A stretch of 5,903 bases of DNA. It comes from an uncultured Lachnospiraceae bacterium. GTDB taxonomy: Bacteria > Bacillota > Clostridia > Lachnospirales > Lachnospiraceae. Made by a program: the position numbers and the translations under genes. How positions within the stretch are numbered: the stretch's first letter is position 1; each line of letters begins with the position of its first letter. The notes below the pieces were generated by a model that was not told the DNA's origin, made no database searches, and saw nothing but the letters and a program-made list of their open reading frames with translations. Where the stretch lies: assembly GCA_934434905.1 (NCBI GenBank), contig CAKSAI010000215.1, positions 1-5,903 of the forward strand. Direction: 5' to 3'. Positions 1 through 5,903 of the stretch are shown piece by piece.

Positions 1-16
1 GAAATCAAGAATTAAA

Positions 17-1516
17 ATGAAATATATCATTTGCTATGATATCGGAACATCCGGGATAAAGTGCGGCTTGTTCGACAGTGATTTGAACTGCCGCATTATT
101 ACCCGCTGCAATTATGAGGTGAAGATGTCTGCCGACAAGACGGCGGAAGTGGATCCAAAGGCCTATATAGAAGGAATTGCGCAATGTACCCGTGAAGCTG
201 TGGAGAAAAGCGGCGTGCCCAAAAGGGACGTCGTTTCCATCTGTTCCACTACCCAGGGGGAGACGTTGATCCCTGTTGACAGCAAGGGCGAGCCTTTGCA
301 TCGCGCGATCGTATGGCTGGACGGAAGGGCAGAGGAGGAAGCGGCAGCGTTAAGGGAGATATTCCCGGATGCTCTTTTTAAGGAGAAAACCGGTCTTCCG
401 GGTATCGATGGGTATACACCTCTTGCAAAGCTTCTGTACATAAAAAGAAAGATGCCGGATGTCTATGAAAAGACCGACAAATTTATGCTGCTTGAAGATT
501 ATGTGACATTTTGTCTCACGGGAAGGGCAGTGAGCGAGAAAAGCCTTCTGTCCTCCACGGGATACTTTGACCTGACATGTGATGATCTGTGGGATGAAGC
601 CCTTGAGATCATCGGAGTCGGGCGGCAAATGATTCCGGAAGTGACAGAACCCGGTGACAGGGTGGGAAGGCTGACGAAGGAAGCGGCAGATATGCTGGGG
701 CTTACGACGGAAACTGTCCTGTATGCCGGAGCAATGGATCAGCTTGCCGGAGCGGTGGGCTGCGGAAATCATGAAATAGGAAATGTACATGAGACCACAG
801 GGACGGCGATGATCGTAGCCACTACCATGAGCCGAAAGGATTGTATGGCGCGCGACCATGCACTTACAGTTTATCGTCATGTGGAAAAGGACAAGTATCT
901 GCTTCTCTCCATATCCAGAACAGCAACAACCGTTTTAAAGTGGTTTGCGGAGCAATTCTGTGACGGCAGGAACAGAGCGGATATCTATGAGTATCTGAGC
1001 AGTATTGCAGCGGAGGGCAAACCCGGAGCGAATGGGCTGATCATGATTCCCTATTTTGAGGGAATGATCGGCGGAGAAAATGCAGAGGACATAAAAGGTG
1101 TTTTCTGGAATATCGGACTTCACAATACGAAGGATGACTTCGTAAGGGCAATCTTCGAAGGTATTGCATATATGCTGGAGGATAATATCAGGCAGCTCTT
1201 CGGGGACGGAAGGCAGAAGGGTGAACTGATATCCATCGGGGGAGCTTCCAGGAGCGAGATATGGTGCCGGATCAAGGCAGACGTGACCGGAAAGGAGATC
1301 GTCACGATGCCTGAGATGGAAGCTGCTTTATTCGGAAGTGCCTGTATTGCTGCGGTGGGAAGCGGAATGTATGCCTCTCTTGGTGAAGCGGTAAGCAGGC
1401 GGGGAGCGTGCACGAGATATACGCCGGATGGTGTGAATGAAGGGATCTATGAGAAAGAGTATCTAAAATATTTGAAGATGAAAGAAAGCCTTGAAAAGTT
1501 ATATAGAAATCGATAG
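17..1516 (+). CDS. FGGY-family carbohydrate kinase (xylulokinase-like, substrate unknown)
   Basis: A cytoplasmic ATP-dependent sugar kinase of 499 residues, the usual length for xylulokinase-type FGGY proteins. Visible landmarks: the N-terminal phosphate-binding loop DIGTSGIK (8-15); the FGGY signature with W100, D102 and R104; the likely catalytic base D241 in AGAMDQLAGAVG; the second phosphate loop TGT (261-263); and the C-terminal nucleotide-site block GGASRSEIW (408-416) followed by ADVTG (421-425) and a GSA turn (440-442). Both domains are intact. Where E. coli XylB has GQMHG near residue 78, this protein has STTQG (77-81), so the substrate pocket differs and plain xylulokinase is doubtful. 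The start gives a canonical N-terminus, but no Shine-Dalgarno is seen in bases 1-16. That upstream stretch is open in frame, and another frame has a TAA at 13-15 that could end an upstream gene. The isomerase gene follows 26 bases downstream, which implies a shared transcript. Family is certain; substrate is not. Confidence 0.95.
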   Translation: MKYIICYDIGTSGIKCGLFDSDLNCRIITRCNYEVKMSADKTAEVDPKAYIEGIAQCTREAVEKSGVPKRDVVSICSTTQGETLIPVDSKGEPLHRAIVWLDGRAEEEAAALREIFPDALFKEKTGLPGIDGYTPLAKLLYIKRKMPDVYEKTDKFMLLEDYVTFCLTGRAVSEKSLLSSTGYFDLTCDDLWDEALEIIGVGRQMIPEVTEPGDRVGRLTKEAADMLGLTTETVLYAGAMDQLAGAVGCGNHEIGNVHETTGTAMIVATTMSRKDCMARDHALTVYRHVEKDKYLLLSISRTATTVLKWFAEQFCDGRNRADIYEYLSSIAAEGKPGANGLIMIPYFEGMIGGENAEDIKGVFWNIGLHNTKDDFVRAIFEGIAYMLEDNIRQLFGDGRQKGELISIGGASRSEIWCRIKADVTGKEIVTMPEMEAALFGSACIAAVGSGMYASLGEAVSRRGACTRYTPDGVNEGIYEKEYLKYLKMKESLEKLYRNR

Positions 1517-1542
1517 AGAAAATAAGATCGGAGGAATTTCAC

Positions 1543-2934
1543 ATGAGAAAACCAAGAATTGGCCTGCTGGGGATGATGATCGAAGGGTATGAACCTATTT
1601 TTCCGGGGATCATTCGTAATCAGAATGAATATGCGAAAAAGATCGTCACGCAGCTTCAGGAGTATGCGGACATTACATTTGATTCGATTGCTACGAACAG
1701 AAAGGAAATTGAAGAAACCGTAAAAGATTACAATGATCGGAATCTGGATGGGATCCTGATGGTAATGTTTGCGTACTCTCATTCAGGCTGGATCATAAAT
1801 ACCATGCAGAGTAACAGGCTGCCGTTGGCTTTTGCCATTCTGCAGCCGGACGAGGCTATGCTTCCCGGCTTTACCGAATATGATTTTACCATAAATCAGG
1901 GCATTCACGGTGCACAGGATAATGCCAATATACTGCACAGGATGAACATACCGTTCCAGGTATTTGCCGGCAGCAGAAACAGCGATAGATTTAAAAGCTT
2001 CTTTGATACATTTTCCAGAGCGGCCATGGCGTATAGCTGCATGAAGAACATGCGTGTTGCCGTAATCGGTAAAATGAACAATATGGGCGACGTATTTGCG
2101 GATGATCTCGGTCTGCAGCAGAAGCTTGGCTGCGAATATTCCTATGAGTATATCGGCTCGATCCGAAGCTTAATGGATGAGATCTCCGAGAAGGATATCA
2201 GAGCCAGGATGGCATATGAGCGGGAAGTGTTTGAAATCGATGCTTCCATGACAGAAGAGGTTCATGCAGAGGCTGTCAGGCAGTACCTTGCTTTGACGAA
2301 ATTTATGCAGGACGGAGACTTTGAGGCAATTACGATACATTTTGAAACGCTGGGAACAGATGGACGATTCAACCGCCTGCCCTTCCTTGCTGCCTCCAAT
2401 CTGCTGGCGGATGGGTATGGTTATGCGGCGGAAGGAGATTCCATGTGTGCGACCCTGATGAAGCTTGCAATGCTTGCCTGTGACGGGAATGCGACATTCT
2501 CTGAGATGTATGCCATGGACTTCAAGACAGAGTCCATTCTGATGTGTCATGCCGGGGAAGGAAACTGGAAGATTGCCCGAAGAGACAGAAAGCCCAGGCT
2601 GATCGATAAGGTGTTCAATGAGGGCGGGCTGGACAATCCGCCGACACCTTTATTTACACCGGAGCCCGGTGCGGCAACGGTGATCTCCTTCCCATATCTC
2701 GGAAATGGAAGATATAAGTTTGTGGTTGCCTATGGAGAGATACTGGATAAATGTGATCTGCATGGCTGCGAAATGCCATATCTGTTCTTCCGGCCGGAGG
2801 CAGGATTTGAACACTGTGCAGAGGAATGGTTACGACAGGGCGGTACGCATCATGAAGCGGTAACGCGTGGAGATACCAGGGCATTTTGGAAGATGCTGGC
2901 AGAAATGCTGGATATTGCGTATTGCGAGATATAG
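1543..2934 (+). CDS. L-arabinose isomerase-family (AraA/FucI fold) sugar isomerase, divergent
   Basis: A predicted metal-dependent aldose-ketose isomerase of 463 residues, cytoplasmic. By eye it follows AraA along most of its length: INQGIHG (117-123) matches AraA NQTAHG; HFETLG with E268 and GYGYAAEGD with E297 match the two metal-ligand glutamates; H336 aligns with the GSHMLE region; GGLDNPP (361-367) matches GGKDDP; and GGTHHE (433-438) matches AraA GGAHHT, which carries the last metal-site histidine. It differs from classical AraA (about 500 residues) in two ways. The N-terminal SQHLYG substrate-lid motif is replaced by GMMIEGYEP (10-18). The protein also stops shortly after the GGTHHE region, without the last roughly 20 residues that contain RWNEV in AraA. 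A GGAGG at 1530-1534, 8 bases before ATG, supports the start. The preceding kinase would suit its ketose product. A substrate other than L-arabinose is likely. An in-frame second TAG follows the stop at 2938-2940. Confidence 0.9.
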   Translation: MRKPRIGLLGMMIEGYEPIFPGIIRNQNEYAKKIVTQLQEYADITFDSIATNRKEIEETVKDYNDRNLDGILMVMFAYSHSGWIINTMQSNRLPLAFAILQPDEAMLPGFTEYDFTINQGIHGAQDNANILHRMNIPFQVFAGSRNSDRFKSFFDTFSRAAMAYSCMKNMRVAVIGKMNNMGDVFADDLGLQQKLGCEYSYEYIGSIRSLMDEISEKDIRARMAYEREVFEIDASMTEEVHAEAVRQYLALTKFMQDGDFEAITIHFETLGTDGRFNRLPFLAASNLLADGYGYAAEGDSMCATLMKLAMLACDGNATFSEMYAMDFKTESILMCHAGEGNWKIARRDRKPRLIDKVFNEGGLDNPPTPLFTPEPGAATVISFPYLGNGRYKFVVAYGEILDKCDLHGCEMPYLFFRPEAGFEHCAEEWLRQGGTHHEAVTRGDTRAFWKMLAEMLDIAYCEI

Positions 2935-2957
2935 ATATAGAGTAAGATATAAAGTAA
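2934..2957 (+). repeat. Tandem 12-base duplication at the isomerase stop codon
   Basis: GATATAGAGTAA (2934-2945) is followed directly by GATATAAAGTAA (2946-2957), 11 of 12 identical. The first copy begins on the last base of the isomerase TAG. A further GATATA precedes it at 2928-2933. It looks like a local slippage duplication in AT-rich spacer; no function is evident. Confidence 0.55.
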
Positions 2958-2989
2958 AGGTATGAAGCAAAGATATACACGAGCATGAG

Positions 2990-3051
2990 ATACATGTTCT
3001 GTCTGATCGTGCAAGATAGGAAGTGCAGATTAGGCGGAACATGTATTTTTT
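2990..3051 (+). terminator. Intrinsic terminator after the kinase-isomerase pair
   Basis: A long hairpin followed by a U-run. The left arm 2990-3013 pairs with the right arm 3024-3046: ten perfect pairs at the base (ATACATGTTC with GAACATGTAT), then a mix of Watson-Crick and three G-U pairs, one bulged G at 3009, and TGCA/TGCA closing a 10-base loop (3014-3023). That makes 23 pairs in total. The right arm runs straight into six T (3046-3051), the layout of a Rho-independent terminator. On the minus strand the stem is not followed by a T-run, so it should act only on plus-strand transcripts. It lies 55 bases after the isomerase stop and separates the two gene pairs. Confidence 0.85.
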
Positions 3052-3104
3052 ACATTAAAATGGCTGAATCAGTCAAAATCAATGAAGAAAATATTCAAAA
3101 ACTA

Positions 3105-3133
3105 TTGAAAAATAACGTCAAATATGATATTTT
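3105..3133 (+). promoter_or_regulatory. Candidate sigma-A promoter for the oxidoreductase-aminotransferase pair
   Basis: TTGAAA (3105-3110; 5 of 6 to the -35 consensus), 17 bases of spacer, then TATTTT (3128-3133; 4 of 6 to the -10 consensus), in an AT-rich stretch just after the terminator. Transcription would begin near 3140. That leaves a leader of about 48 bases before the ATG at 3188, but fewer than 10 bases before the alternative ATG at 3149. TATGAT at 3123-3128 looks better as a -10 box but has no -35 partner at the right distance. Predicted by eye only. Confidence 0.45.
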
Positions 3134-3170
3134 AAGAAAGGAAAACAAATGATTCGGTCAAAAACAAACG

Positions 3171-3176
3171 AAGGAG
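3171..3176 (+). promoter_or_regulatory. Ribosome binding site deciding the oxidoreductase start
   Basis: AAGGAG lies 11 bases before the ATG at 3188. A competing AAAGGA (3137-3142) lies 6 bases before the in-frame ATG at 3149. The downstream site is the better match to the anti-Shine-Dalgarno sequence and yields the normal N-terminus of the family, so it is preferred. Its spacing is on the long side. Confidence 0.5.
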
Positions 3177-3187
3177 AGCATGTTGCA

Positions 3188-4321
3188 ATGAAAAAAGTCA
3201 GATTTGGTATTATTGGATGCGGCCTTATGGGAAAGGAGTTTGCCTCTGCCGCTGCCCGCTGGTGTCATCTATCCGAGGATATTGCAAAACCGGTGATCGT
3301 AGGCGTGTGCGACTATAATGAGGCGGCCATGGATTGGTTCTCGGATCATGTTGATACGGTAGAATTCAGAACCAGAGATTACAAGGAGCTTCTGGCGAGA
3401 GAAGATATCGAAGCGATTTACTGCGCCCTTCCGCATAATCTGCACGGACAGGTGTACAGTGATATCATCAACGCAGGCAAGCATCTGCTGGGCGAAAAGC
3501 CTTTTGGAATTGATCAGGAGGCGAACAAGAAGATTATGGAGGCGATTAAGAACCATCCGGAGGTTGTGGTTAGATGTGCCAGTGAGTTTCCATACTATCC
3601 GGCCTGTCAGCAGTTGATCCGCTGGATTGAAGAGGGAAAGCTCGGAAGGATCATTGAAGTACATGCAGGGATCAATCATTCCAGTGATATGGATCTGAAT
3701 AAACCCATCAACTGGAAGCGGATGATCAAAACAAACGGTGAGTACGGCTGCATGGGTGATTTAGGGATACATACGCAGCATATTCCGTTTCGCATGGGGT
3801 GGAAGCCGCAGCGGGTATATGCGAATCTGTCCAATATTGCGAAGGAGAGACCCGGCCAGAATGGCGAGATGGTTCCCTGTGAGACCTGGGACAATGCTAC
3901 ACTGTCATGTGAGATGAAGGATCTTAGCGGAAATGAGTTCCCGATGTTTTTGGAGATGAAGAGAATGAAGCCGGGTGCGACAAATGAGTGGTACATCAGA
4001 GTGGATGGCCTGGAGCGTTCGGCAAGATTCTCTACGGATGATCCGAGTGCTTTTTACTATACGGAATCCTGGGGAAAAGAGCAGGGCTGGTGCCGGGTGA
4101 GCGTGGGATACAATTCTTCCATTCCCACTATTACAGGGAAGATCTTCGAGTTTGGATTCACCGACGCCATGTTACAGATGTGGGGAACATTCATGCAGGA
4201 GATCGAAGGAAAGACGCCGAAGTTCGGGTGCTTTACACCGGAAGAAAGCGTGCTGTCCCATAAACTGCTGACCGCAGCATTGCAGTCTTACAAAGAGAAG
4301 AGAGTCATTGGGATAGATTAG
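3188..4321 (+). CDS. Gfo/Idh/MocA-family NAD(P)-dependent oxidoreductase
   Basis: A cytoplasmic dehydrogenase of 377 residues, typical for the family, expected to oxidise a hydroxyl of a sugar, sugar acid or cyclitol, or to reduce the ketone. The N-terminal Rossmann fold opens with GCGLMG (10-15). An Asp ends the second strand (VCD, D42), which usually means NAD(H) is preferred over NADP(H). The family motif GEKPFG carries the expected catalytic Lys (K104). GDLGIHTQH supplies D191 and H195, with the same four-residue spacing as the Asp/His pair of inositol dehydrogenase. The rest is the alpha/beta C-terminal substrate domain. Starting at the in-frame ATG at 3149 would add 13 residues (390 in all) ahead of the Rossmann strand. 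I chose 3188 because MKKVRFGIIGCG is the normal start for the family and has its own AAGGAG. It follows a terminator and probable promoter, and the aminotransferase begins 22 bases after it. The substrate is unknown. Confidence 0.93.
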   Translation: MKKVRFGIIGCGLMGKEFASAAARWCHLSEDIAKPVIVGVCDYNEAAMDWFSDHVDTVEFRTRDYKELLAREDIEAIYCALPHNLHGQVYSDIINAGKHLLGEKPFGIDQEANKKIMEAIKNHPEVVVRCASEFPYYPACQQLIRWIEEGKLGRIIEVHAGINHSSDMDLNKPINWKRMIKTNGEYGCMGDLGIHTQHIPFRMGWKPQRVYANLSNIAKERPGQNGEMVPCETWDNATLSCEMKDLSGNEFPMFLEMKRMKPGATNEWYIRVDGLERSARFSTDDPSAFYYTESWGKEQGWCRVSVGYNSSIPTITGKIFEFGFTDAMLQMWGTFMQEIEGKTPKFGCFTPEESVLSHKLLTAALQSYKEKRVIGID

Positions 4322-4343
4322 GATAGAATAGGAGAGATCAGAT

Positions 4344-5885
4344 ATGTTTAAAAATGTAAGTTATTCCTTAGCGGACATGCTTGGAAAAGAATATTTGGAG
4401 AATGTGATAGAAGCAAATTGCTTTTTTGGCGCAGAAGACAGAGCGGCATTGGAAGAATACGCATACGGTAAGGTTGCATTTTACCCGGAAGCGGATCAGA
4501 AAAGAAACGATGAGCTGTTAAGCAAAGTAGGAACCAGAGTAATAAATGTCAATGAGATAGAGAATGACGGCGCACCTACGGACTCCTATCGAAAAGCATT
4601 CAACAAAAATGCAGCACCTGTAAGCGGACATGGCTGTTACCGGATCGGGGAAGACGGGAAGCTTTATTTTGTGGGAAAAAGCGAGCATTATCATTCCTCT
4701 CTGGGGCATACCTTCGGTGGCTATAAGCTGATCGACAATGCCAGAAAGCTTGGTATTTTGAACGCAACCCACAATAACACGAGAGGGTATATTACAAGAA
4801 CCCTGGAGCGTGAGCTGATCCGTACCGCCAATGGCATTCAGGAAGGAGATTCCGCGAGACTGAATGAAGTCTTAAACAGCAGGGAAAAGCATGTGTTGAA
4901 CAGAGTCATCAGCCTTGAGACAGGCTCCCTGGCGGTAGAGGCCGGCTTGAAGATGATGCTGAACCGTTTCTATGAATTAGGGGCTAGTGATGCGAGGTGT
5001 GCCTATGCCGGGCGGATCCCTGTATTTTTTGTTATGGCAGACCGTGCGGGAGGTACCGAGGCAAACTACCACGGAACAACGATTTTTGCCCAGACCCTTA
5101 GAAACATATGGCCTTCCTATTATAAAAAAGCAGAAGAAGGCGGCTTATACAAGGTCGTGTCTGTTAAGATCAATGATATAGAGGATTTCAAGAATAAAAT
5201 AGAAGAATACAACAAGCCGCCCTATAAGACTGCCGGTTTCATGTCTGAAATCGTATTGATGAACTATGGCGGAACCAGGTTACAAAAGGAGTTCCTGCAG
5301 AAGGCACATGCGCTGTGCAGGGCATATGACACGCCTGTCATGGTTGACGAGATCCAGTCCTGTATCTGGTATGAAGAATTATATTTGTTCCGCAAGTACG
5401 GGCTTACGCCGGACTTCGTAATTATCGGCAAGGGCTTTTCCGGCGGAGAATATCCGGCAAGCAAGGTTATTACGACTGCTGAAATGGATACTCTGAACCA
5501 GTTTGGGGCATTGGTTACCAATGGGCAGGAGGAGCTGGCTTCCCTGGCATATCTGATCACCATGCGGTTTGTACAGGATAACGGAGCGATTATCGAAGCA
5601 AATGAAAAGAAGTTCTTTGAAGGCCTGGAAGAGCTTGCCGAAAAGCATTCCGGTATTGTGAAATGTGCAGAGGGACTGGGGTTCCTGGCAGCATTGGTAT
5701 TCCATGATCTGGAGACGGCTACCTGCTTTGCACATAAAGTGAATAAAAAATATATCGATGTGAGCGCCCAGACGTACAAAAAGAATTGTCCGGCAGCCGT
5801 ACTGATCAAGCTTCCTTTGGTTACATCAGAGGCGGGAATCGAATTTATCATTGATACCTTTGATGAAATCTTGGAGGAGATGTAG
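4344..5885 (+). CDS. Class III-fold PLP-dependent aminotransferase, long divergent form
   Basis: A cytoplasmic PLP enzyme of 513 residues, longer than the usual 420-460 because of about 90 residues before the first recognisable block. From residue 96 the class III order is clear: GCYRIGEDGKLYF (97-109), SSLGHTFGG (118-126), cofactor-phosphate block ETGSLAVEAGLK (192-203), ring-stacking NYHGTT (241-246), VDEIQ with the pyridine-N aspartate D335, GKGFSGG with Schiff-base lysine K363, and TNGQ (392-395). Two departures stand out. The GFGRTG that normally follows DEVQT is replaced by CIWYEELYLF. Near the C-terminus, where many class III enzymes have a carboxylate-binding Arg before a Pro-rich turn, this one reads LIKLPL (K489). 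So the amino donor or acceptor may be unusual. AGGAG at 4330-4334, 9 bases upstream, supports the start. Co-transcription with the oxidoreductase suggests it aminates a keto product, or the reverse. An aminomutase role is possible. Confidence 0.88.
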   Translation: MFKNVSYSLADMLGKEYLENVIEANCFFGAEDRAALEEYAYGKVAFYPEADQKRNDELLSKVGTRVINVNEIENDGAPTDSYRKAFNKNAAPVSGHGCYRIGEDGKLYFVGKSEHYHSSLGHTFGGYKLIDNARKLGILNATHNNTRGYITRTLERELIRTANGIQEGDSARLNEVLNSREKHVLNRVISLETGSLAVEAGLKMMLNRFYELGASDARCAYAGRIPVFFVMADRAGGTEANYHGTTIFAQTLRNIWPSYYKKAEEGGLYKVVSVKINDIEDFKNKIEEYNKPPYKTAGFMSEIVLMNYGGTRLQKEFLQKAHALCRAYDTPVMVDEIQSCIWYEELYLFRKYGLTPDFVIIGKGFSGGEYPASKVITTAEMDTLNQFGALVTNGQEELASLAYLITMRFVQDNGAIIEANEKKFFEGLEELAEKHSGIVKCAEGLGFLAALVFHDLETATCFAHKVNKKYIDVSAQTYKKNCPAAVLIKLPLVTSEAGIEFIIDTFDEILEEM

Positions 5886-5903
5886 GAAAAACTGACAGGG
5901 CAG

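Larger units (their letters stand above)
2935..3187. other. Intergenic region between the two gene pairs
   Basis: This 253-base spacer holds, in order: the 12-base duplication, a terminator hairpin, and an AT-rich leader (3052-3148) with the candidate promoter. Two weak symmetries overlap the promoter boxes: TTCAA-N6-TTGAA (3094-3109) over the -35 and AAATAT-G-ATATTT (3120-3132) over the -10. Either could be a repressor site or chance in AT-rich DNA. I see no riboswitch, tRNA or small gene here; the only short reading frame after a purine-rich site (AAAGG, ATG at 2962) encodes 8 residues. Confidence 0.6.

Noticed and set aside
350..880. 176-residue open frame on the minus strand
   Set aside because: It lies inside the kinase gene, which has conserved FGGY motifs here. 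The minus-strand translation is rich in His, Cys and Arg and looks like a shadow.
2654..3042. Minus-strand frames reaching into the intergenic region
   Set aside because: They mostly overlap the isomerase 3' end and the terminator stem, and have no family resemblance.
2990..3046. The long inverted repeat as a mobile-element end or riboswitch
   Set aside because: There is one copy, no transposase and no second terminal repeat. The hairpin with an immediate T-run is fully explained as a terminator, and no aptamer-like conserved core was seen.
3106..3120. Possible CcpA cre site (TGAAAA...GTCA)
   Set aside because: The ends resemble cre, but the central CG of the consensus is missing (AT at that position), so the match is not convincing.
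3123..3128. TATGAT as the -10 box
   Set aside because: Good hexamer, but the only nearby -35-like TTGAAA is 12 bases away, too short for sigma-A.
4987..5181. 64-residue plus-strand frame
   Set aside because: Out-of-frame shadow within the aminotransferase, across its conserved NYHGTT block.
5264..5851. 195-residue open frame on the minus strand
   Set aside because: It lies wholly inside the aminotransferase gene, shows no recognisable motif and no good ribosome site, and the plus-strand frame contains clear PLP motifs over the same bases.

Overview
The window looks like a stretch of a low-to-mid GC Gram-positive (Firmicutes, class Clostridia; a Lachnospiraceae-like gut organism is my best guess). 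This rests on strong AGGAG-type ribosome binding sites, tight co-directional gene packing, the codon mix and the protein flavour. No rRNA or other taxonomic marker is present, so the assignment is inference.

Four complete genes, all on the plus strand, fill nearly the whole window. The first pair (17-2934) is an FGGY-family carbohydrate kinase followed by a protein of the L-arabinose isomerase fold, 26 bases apart. A strong intrinsic terminator (about 2990-3051) follows. After it comes an AT-rich leader with a plausible sigma-A promoter (3105-3133). The second pair (3188-5885) is a Gfo/Idh/MocA NAD(P)-dependent oxidoreductase and a long, divergent class III-fold PLP-dependent aminotransferase, 22 bases apart. 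No RNA gene, insertion sequence, CRISPR array, signal peptide or membrane segment was seen. All four products should be cytoplasmic.

The four enzyme types together (aldose-ketose isomerase, ketose kinase, polyol/sugar dehydrogenase, aminotransferase) suggest use of an uncommon sugar, sugar alcohol or amino-sugar/aminocyclitol-like compound. One reading is that the dehydrogenase and aminotransferase interconvert a hydroxyl, a keto group and an amine on a sugar skeleton, while the isomerase and kinase send the product into central metabolism. That order of steps is inference. The terminator and internal promoter mean the two pairs may be controlled separately. The isomerase and aminotransferase both depart from their textbook relatives at positions expected to contact substrate, so the actual substrate cannot be named from sequence alone.
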